Part shown: positions 10,982 to 22,885 of the stretch, in pieces | How positions within the stretch are numbered: the stretch's first letter is position 1 | Layout of the letters: each line of letters opens with the position of its first letter | From: Clarkia xantiana subsp. parviflora | Taxonomy: Eukaryota > Streptophyta > Magnoliopsida > Myrtales > Onagraceae | Direction of reading: 5' to 3' | Assembly (NCBI GenBank): GCA_036873135.1 | Contig: JAPTYO010000059.1 | Span: 11,587,066 to 11,651,065, forward strand | Length of the DNA: 64,000 nucleotides | The notes under the pieces: generated by a model | The model's input: the letters and a program-made list of their open reading frames with translations, nothing else | Told to the model about the DNA's origin: nothing | Database searches by the model: none | Program-made: the position numbers and the translations under genes

Positions 10982-13900
10982 TCATCCGTGGAATTTCTTC
11001 AAGTGTCCTCCACTAAATGTGTTTTTAGAGGCATTTCCATTTGCATCTTCAAGGCGATATGCGTTGATATACGGGATGGATATGACCTTGTAAGGGCCTT
11101 CCCATTTTGGAGACATCTTGTTGATTTGATCGAGATGTGAGAACTCATTCCTTCTCCACACCATTTCTCCGACATGGAATTGTCTTTCTTTCACCTTCCT
11201 GTTGTAATATCTTGCAGTTATCAAACGCATGCGTGCTTGATTATGTTCGGAGTTACGCCTTTTTTCTTCAGCCAAGTCTAAGTCTAGACGCATGTCTACT
11301 TCGTTGGCTTGGGCGTTAAAATGGGTTGTGCGGTAGGATGAGACAGCAATTTCGATGGGAGCGACTGCTTCCGTTCCATACACCAGACTGAATGGTGTTT
11401 CTCCAGTTGATTCCTTTGGAGTTGTTCGAAGTGCCCACAGAACACTGCTAAGCTCTTCTGCCCATCCTCTCTTTAATGCATGCACTCTTTTCTTGAGACC
11501 GTCTAGGACGGTCTTGTTGGCGGCTTCGACTTGTCCGTTGGTTTGAGCATGACGGACTGATGCGAAACGGTGGTTAATGTTGAGTCTTTCGCAAAATTTT
11601 TGAAGCCTTGAACTCTTGAATTGGGGTCCGTTGTCGCTGATTAGCACCTTCGGAACTCCATATCGTGCGATGATGTGGTTTCGGATGAAATCCATTATTT
11701 GTGCATCAGTTGTTTGTGCCAATGCCTTTGCCTCGATCCACTTTGAAAAGTAATGGATTGCGACGACAATGTACTTGGTTTGGCCTTTTGATTTTGGAAG
11801 TGGACCCACCAAATCGATCCCCCATTATGCGAATGGCCAGGAGCTTGCAATTGGGCTTAGCTCGGCGGCTGGTGCCGTGATACTTCTTGAATAAAGTTGG
11901 CAGGATTCGCATTCTGTGACCAAGTGCGTAGCTTGGTTCTTCATGGTTGGCCAATAGTATCCCAAGCTCAATGTCTTGCGTATTAGAGATCTTGCACATT
12001 CATGGCAGGCTGTTTGGCCTTTATGCAAATCTTCTAACACTTTCTGGCCTTCCCGAAAGGTGATGCACCTTAGGTATGGGGTTGAAAATCCTTTCTTGTA
12101 AAGCTCGTCATCTATCAACGCGTAATTGACGACTTGTCTCTGGATTTTTTGGGCTTGAACTTTGTCTTCGGGGAGCTTGTGGTCTTTGAGGTATGCCAAT
12201 ATTGGGGTCCTCAATTCTGGATCTGGATTGATGCACAAGACTTCGAATTTGTCAATTACTGACAAGATTCTGTTTTCCACGAAATGCGTTTCTTTGCCTT
12301 GTTCATTGCCTTGTGCGAATTTGCTCAAGGCATCAGCTTCTTGATTTTCTTCTCTAGGCACCGCGATGATGTCGAAATTATCGAAGCTTGTGATGAGGTC
12401 TTTTGCTTGCCCCAAGTACTTTTGCATATTTTCTGACTTTGCCGCGTATTCGCCTTTGACTTGATTGACAACTAACTGCGAATCGCACTTCACTCGAAGA
12501 TGTTTAACTCCGACGCCTTTTGCAATTCTTAAGTCAGTTATCAATTCCTCTTATTCCGCCTCGTTGTTTGTTTCTCTAAATGTTAAGTTTAGAGCATACT
12601 TCAACGGATTAGATCCATCGGGAGGTATTAGGAGGAATCCGACACCTGATCCCCCTACGTTTGAAGATCCGTCGGTGTACATTTGCCATACTTCGGTATG
12701 TTCTTCAATTTGTTGAGGTCCAACTTGGGGATCTATGTCGGGTGTTATCCCGGTAAATTCTGCGATGAAGTCTGCCAATGCTTGCCCCTTGATCGCCGTT
12801 CGAGGAGCAAAGTGAATGCGGAATTCACTTAGCTCTACCGACCACTTTGTTAGCTTTCCTGACATGTTTGGCTTTGACAGGATGTGCTTCAGGGGTTGGT
12901 CTGTTAAGACTGTTACTTCGTGTGCGTGGAAGTATGGCCTCAGCTTCCTTGCTGCTATTATAAGTGCGTACAAGTATTTTTCGATTGGCATGTAGTTTGT
13001 CTCGTACTTTGCGAGTATCTTGCTTACGTAGTAGACTGGGAGCTGGGTAGTCCCCTTTTGTTTGACTAGGACTGAGCTGACTGCCGTGTTGCTCACCGAT
13101 ATGTACAGGAAGAGGGGCTCGCCTGGTATCGGTTTTGCCAATGCCGGTAATGTGCGCAAGTGTTGTTTTAATTGCTGAAAGGCCTCTTCGCACACCGGTG
13201 TCCATTCAAACTTCTTGTTTGCACGCAAGACTTCAAAGAAAGGGAGTGCTTTGTCGCCTATCCTGGCAAGGAATCTGTTTAAAGCTGCTAGGCGGCCATT
13301 TAGTTGTTGGACTTCTTTATGTTTTCTTGGGGACACCATTTCTTCAATCGCCCTCACCTTCTCTGGGTTAGCTTCTATCCCCCTCTGACTCACCATGAAT
13401 CCCAGGATTTTTCCTGATTGTACGCCGAAAGCGCATTTTGTTGGATTTAGGCGGACTTGATATTCACGCATTCTTTTGAAGATTGCTCGCAAGTCGTCGA
13501 CATGGTTGCGCCTTTTGGTTGACTTCACGACCATGGCGTCCACGTATGCCTCCATTTTGGTTCCGATTAGATTGCCAAAGATGGTATTGACCATTCGCTG
13601 GTATGTTGCTCCCGCATTGATTAGGCCGAATGGCATCACCGTGTAGTTGTATATTTCGCTATCTGCATAGAATGCAGTATGCGGTGCATCATATTTGAAC
13701 ATCGGGATCTGGTTGTATCCTGAGTATGCATCCATCACAGACATTAATTCATGGCCGGCGGTGGCATCGACTAGTTGGTCGATTCTTGGGAGAGGATATG
13801 AATCCTTTGGGCATGCGTTGTTGAGATCTCTGTAATCGATGCACATTCTTAACTTGCCACTTGATTTAGGAACCAACACCGGGTTTGCTACCCATGTTTG

Positions 13901-15022
13901 GTATCTTGATTCTTCGATGAATCCTGCGTCAAGCAGTTTTCCCACCTCTTCTCTGATTGCCAGTTTCTTGTTGCCCCCGAGGGGTCGAAGTTTCTGGGCT
14001 ATTGCTCGAGTTCCTGGCTTGATGTCGAGCTTATGGGAGATGACGTCTGTGCTTATTCCGGGCATATCGCTTGGTGACCATGCGAATATCTCTTTGTACT
14101 CTTTGAGGAGTGCTGTGATTTCTATCACCTCATCTTCCGACAGGGATGCTCCGATTTGGACCATTCTGTCTGGTTCTTCAATCTTTATTTGTTTTAACTC
14201 TTCTACTGGGGCTGGTCGGGCACGGCCTTCTCTTGGATCATCATCAATGATGGGCATGTCATCCTTATCTGGCTTGACGTTATTTTGGATTGCCACATTG
14301 TAACAGTCCTTTGATAACAATTGGTCTCCTTTGACTTCACCGATTCCGGCTGCAGTTGGGAATTTGATCTTCTGGTGTGCCGTGGATGGCACCATTCCCC
14401 ACGCATTCATGGTTGCGTATCCTAAGATACCATTGTATGCGTCAAGTTTTTGCACTACCATAAATGGTAATGCTATTTGGAGACGTGAGTTGCCTTCTCC
14501 CAGTATAACTGGCAGTGTTATGGACCCCAATGGGTAACTTGCATCTTCCATGAATCCCACTAAGGGTGAGTTCATTCTGTTGACTTCCTTCTTTCTCCCC
14601 AGAGCTAGGATGACGTCTTTTGTGATGATGTTGGGCGAACTTCCTCCGTCAACCAAGATACGCTTGATGTCCATGCCGTCAATTGTCATGGTTATGACTA
14701 AGGCGTCGTTATGCGGAAATGTTATATGCGTCTTGTCTTCTGAAGAAAAGCCAATGGCGTTTTCTAGGACAACGTTTCCTTGCTGACTGCCTCTGGGTTC
14801 ATGGATCATCAGGGAAGCGTATATTTCTCTTTCGTATGATGTTTCTCCACCTGCTCCAAAGCCTCCATGTATCACGTGGATGCCTGGAAATTTTGGGCCG
14901 TGCTGTGCGGATGGCACACTGCTTGTTGGCACGGGAGACATTATGGACCTTTTAAGACGTCTAAAGCGCTTCCTAGTTTTTGACGTATTGGCCTTAGTGA
15001 GAGCGTTGTGATCACTCGTCAT
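10982..15022 (-). pseudogene. pol: Pol polyprotein of element B: protease, reverse transcriptase, RNase H, integrase
   Basis: The frame opens at ATG 15022 (MTSDHNA...). After about 90 residues of gag remnant it runs into aspartic protease (ILVDGGSS), then reverse transcriptase (LRMCIDYRDLNNACPKD, VMPFGLINAGATYQRMV), RNase H (YTDGSS) and integrase (zinc-binding CESC, SDNGPQF, QVEAANK). The gag capsid and zinc-knuckle region is absent. Two nonsense codons interrupt it: TAA at 12553-12551 in RNase H and TAA at 11827-11825 just before the integrase core. The reverse transcriptase YVDD box reads YVDA (codon 13537-13535). The first catalytic aspartate of integrase is His (codon 11755-11753), where C has Asp. 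I see no frameshift. The copy is therefore inactive, although its frame is long and well preserved. Confidence 0.93.
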
Positions 15023-15072
15023 GACTTTGCGGTACGGTAGCTTTTTTGTTCGAATCCCGTAGACGGCGCCAA

Positions 15073-15873
15073 TGTTGCGTCCGGGATGAACTGGGTCGTG
15101 GGGACGCGTCTGTTCGTATGGATGTGCGGGTTTTCGTCTGTAACCCTTCGTCTGGAAGAGGTTTGGGCCACTGGCGAGTGTTCGGTTGACTCCCGTAAAG
15201 GACTGTGTCTCAAAGCGTGGTTGTGTCTCAGGGGGCGTCTGAGTCTCAAAAGGCGGTGGTCTGTGCACAAATCCGGATGTCTGGGCGACGATTCCTGCAC
15301 AAAGGACCAGTGCTAGCACGGAGAGGGGGGGGGGGGTGGTGCTAGCGGAGCCCTCTCCGAAGCTTAAGTCACTATAGGGCTAAAAGAGTAATTTCTAGAG
15401 AGAGAATATTTCTAGAGAGAAGTCAGAGCTCAAAATACCAAAGTTGGGCAAATGAGAGGATGTGTGAAAATGGGTGGCCAAGGTCTCCTATTTATAGGCT
15501 TCCTTGAGACCGGACCCGGTTTTAAAGCGGTTTGATGACGGTCTAAAAGCAAGCGGTAACCGTCATCATCATTGGTAATATGCGAACTTGACTTCTCTTC
15601 ATGTAACGGTAATCGCGTAAACGGTAGTCGCGCAATGCCCGTAGTGCAATCCGGACCTCGTCGAATTTGGGCAATTCGGCGAGGTCCGGATTGCAAGCAA
15701 CCCGGAGGTCCGGGTTTCAATGCAATCCGGAGGTCCGGTCCGGGTGTGCGTAAACGCACTTCCGGACCGTTTTTACCCCTTAGGAGACGTTTTTCACGTT
15801 GTGATGTGATTTTCGGCGTGTTTTGCGAGGCCCGAAATGTAAATACGAACTCGAATTGGACACATATCCATCA
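15073..15873 (-). repeat. 5' LTR of element B
   Basis: The LTR is 801 bp with TG...CA ends on minus and TATAAATA at 15489-15496 (minus). The U3 part holds a long inverted repeat (near 15648-15700) that the 3' LTR lacks. The R/U5 part has the poly-C tract flanked by GCTAGCAC and GTGCTAGC. The primer-binding site TTGGCGCC lies next to it at 15072-15065 on minus. Confidence 0.92.
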
Positions 15874-15878
15874 TTCGC

Positions 15879-16145
15879 CTTGCGGCATTTCTGACTGAAA
15901 TTTATCCTCATCATACGGTGCTCGTCATTTGGTTTCTGGAGGTTGTGCTGTGCGTCGGGCACATCCTCGGTTGGCATGGATGAAACTACGGAAGTAGCTC
16001 TCGGTATGTAGGAAGGCCCCGGCTGGCTTCCGGGTGGTTTCTGACCTCCTGCTTTTTTGCTTGCCGGAGACGTCTTAGGATGTCCAGGCCTTTTCCTTGT
16101 ACTTCAAGCGTTAACCTCTTTGGGAGGGTTGCGATCACTCGTCAT
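15879..16145 (-). pseudogene. gag: 5' end of the gag gene of element A
   Basis: ATG at 16145 begins MTSD..., the same start as in B, C and D. The frame meets TGA at 16106-16104 after 13 codons. Beyond it the sequence still encodes a segment like that of D (GPSYIPRATSV, DVPDAQH), and a further frame change occurs before the B insertion at 15878. The gene continues at 5452 on the other side of element B. Confidence 0.75.
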
Positions 16146-16191
16146 GACTTTGCGGTATGATAGCTTTTTGTTCGAATCACGGAGACGGCGC

Positions 16192-17015
16192 TGATGGATA
16201 AATGTCCAATTCGGGTTCGTGTTTACATTTCGGGCCTCGTAAACATGTCGAAAATTACATCTCGGTTTAAAAACACCTCCCACGGTATCAAAACGGTCCG
16301 GAAGCGCCTTTACGCGCGTCCGGACCGGACCTCCGGGTTGCGCGGCAATCCGGACCTCGCCGAATTGCCCAAATTCGACGAGGTCCGAATTACCTTACGG
16401 GTATCGCGACTACCGTATCCGCGATTACCGTTGCGTGTAGAGAATTTAAGTTCGCACATTACCAATATGGATGACGGTTACCGCATGATCTTGAACCGTC
16501 ATCAAACCGCTCTAAAACCGGGTCCGGTCCCAAGAAAGCCTATAAATAGGAGGTCTTGGCCACCCATTTTGACACATTCTCTCCTTTGCCCAACTTTGGT
16601 ATTTTGAGCTCTGACTTCTCTCTAGAAATTCTCTCTCTCTAGAAATTACCTTTTTGCCACTATAGTGACTTAAGCATCGGAGAGGGCTCCGCTAGCACCC
16701 CCCCCCCCCCCCTCTCCGTGCTAGCATTGGTCCTTCGTGCAGGATCCGACGTCTGAGGCACAACCTTACCGAGTCACAACCTTACCGAGTCACAACCTTA
16801 CCGAGTCACAACCTTACCGAGTCACAACTTTACCGAGTCACAACCTTACCGAGTCACAACCTTACCGTGTCACAGCCGTACTGAGACACAGACTTACGGG
16901 AGCAAGCCTGAACACTCGTCAGTGGCCCAACCTCCTCCCAACGGAAGGGTTACAAAGGCCCGCACAACCACGCGAACAGACGCGTCCCCACGACCTAGTT
17001 CATCCGGACGCAACA
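16192..17015 (+). repeat. 5' LTR of element C
   Basis: The LTR is 824 bp, TGATGGATAA to GACGCAACA. A U3 inverted repeat lies at 16347-16391 and TATAAATA at 16541-16548. A poly-C tract near 16696-16712 sits between GCTAGCAC and GTGCTAGC. About seven 16-bp units of CACAACCTTACCGAGT type lie at 16755-16870. Confidence 0.93.
16541..16548 (+). promoter_or_regulatory. TATA box of the element C promoter
   Basis: TATAAATA lies within AAGCCTATAAATAGGAG. It is conserved at the same place in all LTRs here: 5849-5856 and 15489-15496 (minus, B), 26682-26689 (C), 27561-27568 (minus, A), 28961-28968 (E), 32247-32254 (solo), 34070-34077 and 44503-44510 (D). Transcription should begin about 30 bp downstream. 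Confidence 0.75.
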
Positions 17016-17033
17016 TTGGCGCCGTCTGAGCGA
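17016..17033 (+). other. Primer-binding site of element C
   Basis: TTGGCGCCGTCTGAGCG directly follows the 5' LTR, and D has the same at 34544. The part TGGCGCCG equals the complement of a tRNA 3' end finishing CGGCGCCA, as in plant tRNA-Asp (from memory). Which tRNA is used is inference. Confidence 0.7.
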
Positions 17034-17066
17034 TTCGAACAAACAAGCTACCGTACAGCAGAAATC

Positions 17067-20000
17067 ATGACGAGTGATCACAACGCTCTCACTAAGGACA
17101 ATCCGTCAAAAACCAGGAAGCGCTTCAGACGTCATAAAAGATCCATAATGTCAACCGTGCCAGCAAGCAGTGTGCCTTCCGCACAGCACGGTCCAAAATT
17201 TCCAGTCATCCACGTGATACATGGAGGCTTCGGGGCAGGAGGCGAAACATCATACGAGAGAGAAATATACGCTTCCCTGATGATCCATGAGCCTGGGGGC
17301 AGCCAGCAAGGAGACTTTGTCCTAGAAGACGCCATAGGCTTTTCTTCGGAAGACAAGTCGCACATAACATTTCCACATAATGACGCCTTGGTCATAACCA
17401 TGACAATCGACGGCATGGACATCAAGCGCATCTTGGTTGATGGAGGAAGTTCGCCCAACATCATCACGAAAGACGTCATCCTAGCTTTGGGAAGGAAGAT
17501 GGACGTCAACAAAATGAATTCACCCTTACTGGGGTTCATGGAAGATGCAAGTTACCCATTGGGGTCCATAACACTGCCAGTTATACTGGGAGAGGGCAAC
17601 TCACGTCTCCAAATTGCAATACCATTTATGGTAGTGCAAAAGCTTGACGCATACAATGGTATCTTGGGATACGCAACCATGAATGCGTGGGGAATGGTTC
17701 CATCCACAGCTCATCAAAAGATCAAATTCCCAACTGCATCCGGAATCGGTGAAGTCAAAGGAGATCAACTGTTGTCAAAAAATTGCTACAACGTGGCAAT
17801 CCAAAATAACGTCAAGCCTGATGACATGCCCATCATTGATAATGACCCAAGAGAAGGCCATGCCCGACCAGCCCCAGTTGAGGAGTTAAAACAAATAAAG
17901 ATCGAAGAGCCAGACAGAATGGTCCAAATCGGAGCATCCTTGTCAGAAGATGAAGTGATAGAGATCACAGCACTCCTTAGAGAGTATAAAGAGCTATTCG
18001 CATGGTCACCAAGCGATATGCTCGGAATCAGTGCAGAAGTCATTTCCCATAAACTCAACATCAAGCCGGGAACTCGGGCAATAGCCCAGAAACTTCGACC
18101 CCTCGGGGGCAACAAGAAACTGGCAATCAGAGAAGAGGTGGGAAAACTGCTTGACGCAGGATTCATCGAAGAATCAAGATACCAAACATGGGTTGCAAAC
18201 CCGGTGCTGGTTCCTAAGTCAAATGGCAAGTTACGAATGTGCATCGATTACAGAGATCTCAACAACGCTTGCCCAAAGGATTCATATCCTCTCCCAAGAA
18301 TCGACCAACTAGTCGATGCCACTGCTGGTCATGAATTAATGTCCGTAATGGACGCATACTCAGGGTACAACCAAATCCCGATGATACAACTACACGGTGA
18401 TGCCATTCGGCCTAATCAATGCGGGAGCGACATACCAACGAATGGTCAATACCATCTTCGGCGATCTAATCGGAACCAAAATGGAGGCCTACGTGGACGA
18501 CATGGTCGTAAAATAAACCAAAAGGCGCAACCATGTTGACGACTTGGGAGCAATCTTCAAAAGAATGCGTGAATATCAAGTCCGCCTAAATCCAACAAAA
18601 TGCGCTTTCGGCGTACAATCAGGAAAAATCCTTGGATTCATGGTGAGCCAGAGGGGGATAGAAGCTAACCCAGAGAAAGTAAAGGCGATTGAAGAAATGG
18701 TGTCCCCAAGGAGACATAAGGAAGTCCAGCAATTAAATGGCCGCCTAGCTACTTTAAACCGGTTCCTTGCCAGAATAGGCGACAAGGCACTCCCGTTCTT
18801 TGAAGTCTTGCGTGCAAACAAGAAGTTTGAATGGACACCAGCGTGCGAAGAGGCCTTCCAGCAACTAAAATAACACTTGCGCACATTGCCGGCATTGGCA
18901 AAACCAATACCAGGAGAGCCCCTCTTCCTGTACATATCAGTGAGCAACACGGCTATCAGCTCAGTCCTTGTCAAACAAAAGGGAACTACCCAGCTCCCAG
19001 TGTACTACGTGAGCAAGATACTTGCAAAGTACGAGATAAACTACATGCCAATCGAAAAATACCTGTACGCGCTAATAATAGCAGCAAGAAAGCTGAGGCC
19101 ATACTTCCACGCACATGAAGTAACAGTCTTAACAGACCAACCCCTGAAGCACATCCTGTCAAAGCCAAATATGTCAGGAAAGCTAACAAAGTGGTCGGTA
19201 GAGCTAATTGAATTCCGCATTCACTTTGCCCCTCGAACGGCAATCAAGGGGCAAGCGTTGGCAGATTTCATTGCAGAATTCACCGGGATAACTCCCGACC
19301 CAGACCCCCAAGTTGGACCTCGACAATTGAAGAACATACCGAAGTATGGCAAATGTACACCGACGGATCTTCAAATGTAGGGGGATCAGGTGCCGGATTC
19401 CTCCTAATACCTCCCGATGGATCTAATCCGTTGAAGTACGCTCTAAACTTAACATTTAGAGCGACAAACAACGAGGCGGAGTACGAAGCATTGATAACTG
19501 GCTTAAGAATTGCAAAAGGTGTTGGAGTTAAACATCTACGAGTGAAATGCGATTCACAATTAGTCGTCAATCAAGTTAAAGGCGAATACGCGGCAAAGTC
19601 AGAAAATATGCAAAAGTACTTGGGGCAAGCAAAAGACCTCATCACAAGCTTCGATACCTTCGACATCAGCGCAGTGCCTAGAGAAGAAAATCAAGAAGCT
19701 GACGCCTTGAGCAAATTCGCACAAGGCAATGAACAAGGCAAAGAAACACATTTCGTGGAAAACAGAATCTTGTCAGTAATTGACAAATTCGAAGTCTTGT
19801 GCATCGATCCAGAACCAGATTGGAGGACCCCAATATTGTCATACCTCAAAGACCACAAGCTCCCCGAAGACAAAGTCCAAGCCCAAAAAATACAGAGACA
19901 AGCCGTCAATTACGCGTTGATAGATGATGAGCTTTACAAGAAAGGGTTTTCAACCCCATACCTAAGGTGCATCACCTTCAGGGAGGGACAAAAAGTGTTA

Positions 20001-21050
20001 GAAGATTTACATAAAGGCCAAGCAGCATGCCATGAAGGGGCGAGATCTTTAATACGCAAAACGTTGAGCTTGGGATACTATTGGCCAACAATGAAGAACC
20101 AAGCTACACACTTGGTCACAGAATGCGAATCATGCCAACTTTATTCAAGAAGCATCACGGCACCAGCCGCCGAGCTAAGCCCAATTGCAAGCTCATGGCC
20201 ATTCGCACAGTGGGGGATCGATCTGGTGGGTCCACTTCCAAAGTCAAAAGGCCAAACCAAGTACATTGTCGTTGCAATCGATTACTTTTCAAAGTGGATC
20301 GAAGCAAAGGAATTGGCACAAACAACCGATGCACAAATAATGGATTTCATTCGAAATCACATCATCGCGCGATATGGAGTTCCGAAGGTCCTAATCAGCG
20401 ACAACGGACCACAATTCAAGAGCTCAAGGCTTCAAACATTTTGCGAAAGACTCAACATTAACCACCGTTTCGCCTCAGTCCGCCATGCTCAAACCAACGG
20501 ACAAGTCGAAGCCGCCAACAAGACCGTCCTAGACGGTCTCAAGAAAAGAGTGCACGCATTAAAAGGAGGATGGGCAGAAGAGCTTAGCAGTGTTCTGTGG
20601 GCACTTCGAACAACTCCAAAGGAGTCAACTGGAGAAACACCATTCAGCCTGGTGTATGGAACGGAAGCAGTCGCTCCCATCGAAATTGCTGTCTCATCCT
20701 ATCGCACAACCCATTTCACACAAGCCAACGAAGTAGACATGCGTCTAGACTTAGACTTGGCTGAAGAAAAAAGGCGTAACTCCGAACACAATCAGGCACG
20801 CATGCGTTTGATCACCGCAAGATATTACAACAGGAAGGTGAAAGAAAGGCAATTCCATGTTGGAGAAATGGTGTGGAGAAGGAATGAATTCTCACATCTC
20901 GATCAAATCAACAAGATGTCTCCAAAATGGGAAGACCCTTACAAGGTCGTATCCATCCCATACATCAACGCATATCGCCTTGAAGATGCAGATGGCAATG
21001 TCTCTACAAATACATTTAGTGGAGGACATTTGAAGAAATTCCACGGATAA
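17067..21050 (+). pseudogene. pol: Pol polyprotein of element C: protease, reverse transcriptase, RNase H, integrase
   Basis: ATG at 17067 opens the same MTSDHNA... frame as in B, with a short gag remnant followed by protease (VDGGSS, Asp codon at 17439). Reverse transcriptase is broken by a 47-bp deletion near 18383, relative to B. The YVDD box itself is kept (about 18490-18501), but TAA follows at 18514-18516. A further TAA lies at 18871-18873, and one base is missing near 19325. From 19353 to 21050 RNase H and integrase are uninterrupted for 565 codons, with YTDGSS, CESC, AIDYFSKW, SDNGPQF and QVEAANK all present, so the integrase DDE residues look intact. As in B, the capsid and zinc-knuckle region of gag is missing. 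Confidence 0.93.
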
Positions 21051-21429
21051 AAGGATAATCTTCTATCACAAAAGGAGCTGTTGTATCAAGCCCTTTTGCT
21101 CTTATTTCCATAATGCATCTACTCTTTTAAAAGACCACTCCCTTATATAAAGTGGCATCTCTTTAATAATCTCACAAACCTAATGAAGTCGTTCTATCTT
21201 CGTAGGAACACGACTACTTTATGTACGTTACTTGGAAACAAAACAAAGTAACTACAACAACTATTATCTACACCAACAAGGAGTTTATTTCTCTTAAATC
21301 GGCATCTATCTCAAGAAGGTGCCGGCAACACAAAGCAATGGCGCTATCCCCACAACCAACTTATATGACGCAAGAACAACTTGCGGAATACCTACAAAAA
21401 AGGAACTTATAGCAATTTTCTGCTCAAAG

Positions 21430-21560
21430 TGACGACTATTTAGGAAGCTGCCATCTACAAGCAATATCTTGGATTAACACCAAGACCTACTATCAAAACG
21501 ACGACTATTCACAAGCGTCAACCACAAGCAATATCTTGGATTAACACCAAGGCCTACCAT
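21430..21560. repeat. 68-bp repeat, two units (C)
   Basis: These are reverse-complement copies of the units at 2031-2373, with CAAGCAATATCTTGG and ACGACTATT. The stretch from 21051 to 21430 is AT-rich and matches the region after pol in B. No gene is seen. Confidence 0.75.
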
Positions 21561-21654
21561 CAAAATAGCACGTCAAGGATAGAGACAAATCCTCACATTC
21601 ATAGCCATTCCCTGGAATCAGAACAGGATGGGCAAATACGATAACGGGCTAATC

Positions 21655-22080
21655 ACCCTGCATAACGGGTGTCCTCTGTTTAGACGACAATCCCATGATA
21701 CGAATTCCTTTTATGGGTTCACTCTGCATAACGGATGTCCTCTGTTCAGACGACAATCCCATGATACGAATTCCTTTTATGGGTTCACTCTACATAACGG
21801 ATGTCCTCTGTTTAGACGACAATCCCATGATACGAATTCCTTTTATGGGTTCACTCTGCATAACAGATGTCCTCTGTTTAGACGACAATCCCATGATACG
21901 AATTCCTTTTATGGGTTCACTCTGCATAACGGATGTCCTCTGTCTAGACGACAATCCCATGGTACGAATTCCTTTTATGGGTTCACTCTGCATAACGGAT
22001 GTCCTCTGTTTAGACGACAATCCCATGTTACGAATTCCTGGTATGGGTGCACCCTTTACAGCGGAAGTCCTCTTACTAGA
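21655..22080. repeat. 66-bp tandem repeat, about six and a half units (C)
   Basis: The unit contains GGATGTCCTCTGTTTAGACG, CAATCCCATGATACGAATTCC and TATGGGTTCAC, with small variation. The long reading frames here follow from 66 being divisible by three. Confidence 0.9.
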
Positions 22081-22322
22081 CGACAATGTCGTACTACAGA
22101 CTTTCAAAGCTGTGATGCGTGATTCCTGGACGCAGAAAACATGCATCACAATTCATACTCTCAAAAGTGCTACATGGTCCCTGGACGCAGGTATCATGTA
22201 TCACAAATATTTTTACCAAATATTTTGTCAAACACTTTATAAAATATTTTATGTACCAAACACCTTGCCAAACATTTTATCAAACATGAATTTCAAGGTT
22301 CGAAAAACACTTTTTCAAAAAC

Positions 22323-22464
22323 CCAAAAGTTTTTACGTATGCTTCCCCAACGCGGGTTGATACACGCTGGCAGGTGCGCACCCTGTTTAAAACTCATAAA
22401 ATTTACAAGTAGAGTCTTGTACAACGTCGCCTTAGAGTGGAACTAAGAGACGGTATAAACTAGT
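22323..22464. other. Conserved non-coding block (copy in C)
   Basis: Reverse complement of the block at 1293-1436 and 9619-9760, and nearly identical to D 39276-39417. The stretch from 22465 to 22885 is the likely 3' untranslated part of the antisense gene. Confidence 0.75.
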
Positions 22465-22885
22465 ATCTTGCTCAAGCAAAGATGACACATTGCAAACATA
22501 CTACTTGTTAAGTCGCTATACGCGAGTCACTTGTCAGGTTTCAACTGATATAGTGTCAAGCTATGCAGGAAGACGTACAACATGCACAACGCATCGTACA
22601 AACAACCTTGAATCAAAAGTGGCTATCGGTCACGATTGCGGGGACTACGTCTACACTACTAGTCATCAACGTTCAGTAAACACAGTAAGCGATAACGGTA
22701 TGAAATATTACTAACAAGTTATCATGCAAACTACTGTGTATAAAACAGGTTCATACGACGTAGTTCAAAGCGAACAAGTCACAAGCAACAATCAAACAAC
22801 AACTCCAACAAGTTTCTAAACATAGAAGCCAGGAGACAAGCGAACTCATAAACGAGTCCAACATGCTCAATGCAAAACGAGCAGT

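Larger units (their letters stand above)
5453..15873 (-). mobile_element. Element B: pol-type Tat-like LTR retrotransposon inserted in gag of A
   Basis: This is a complete minus-strand element. The 5' LTR is 15073-15873 and the 3' LTR 5453-6152. The flanks carry a perfect 5-bp duplication, TTCGC, at 5448-5452 and 15874-15878. In transcription order it holds the primer-binding site (about 15057-15072), a short gag remnant fused to pol (15022-10982), 68- and 66-bp repeats, the conserved block, the antisense gene (plus strand, 7860-9078), 19-bp repeats and the polypurine tract at 6153-6161. Pol is inactive (two stops and two active-site changes). Confidence 0.93.

Noticed and set aside
13839..14303. 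Plus-strand frames of 60-150 codons opposite pol of B, and minus-strand ones opposite C
   Set aside because: They are shadows of the conserved pol coding strand with no independent support.
15022..15319. Upstream extension of the B pol frame into the 5' LTR, and the same at 5453-5612 for the A gag frame
   Set aside because: The extension at 15022-15319 reads the LTR leader, where the shared ATG at 15022 is the sensible start. The one at 5453-5612 crosses a foreign LTR.
21655..22080. CRISPR-like array
   Set aside because: The repeats are contiguous with no unique spacers, and the context is a plant retrotransposon.
21628..22360. Frames in the 66-bp repeats (NGCPLFRRQSHDTNSFYGF type and others)
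   Set aside because: Unit length is divisible by three, the frames occur on both strands, and there is no conservation beyond the repeat itself.
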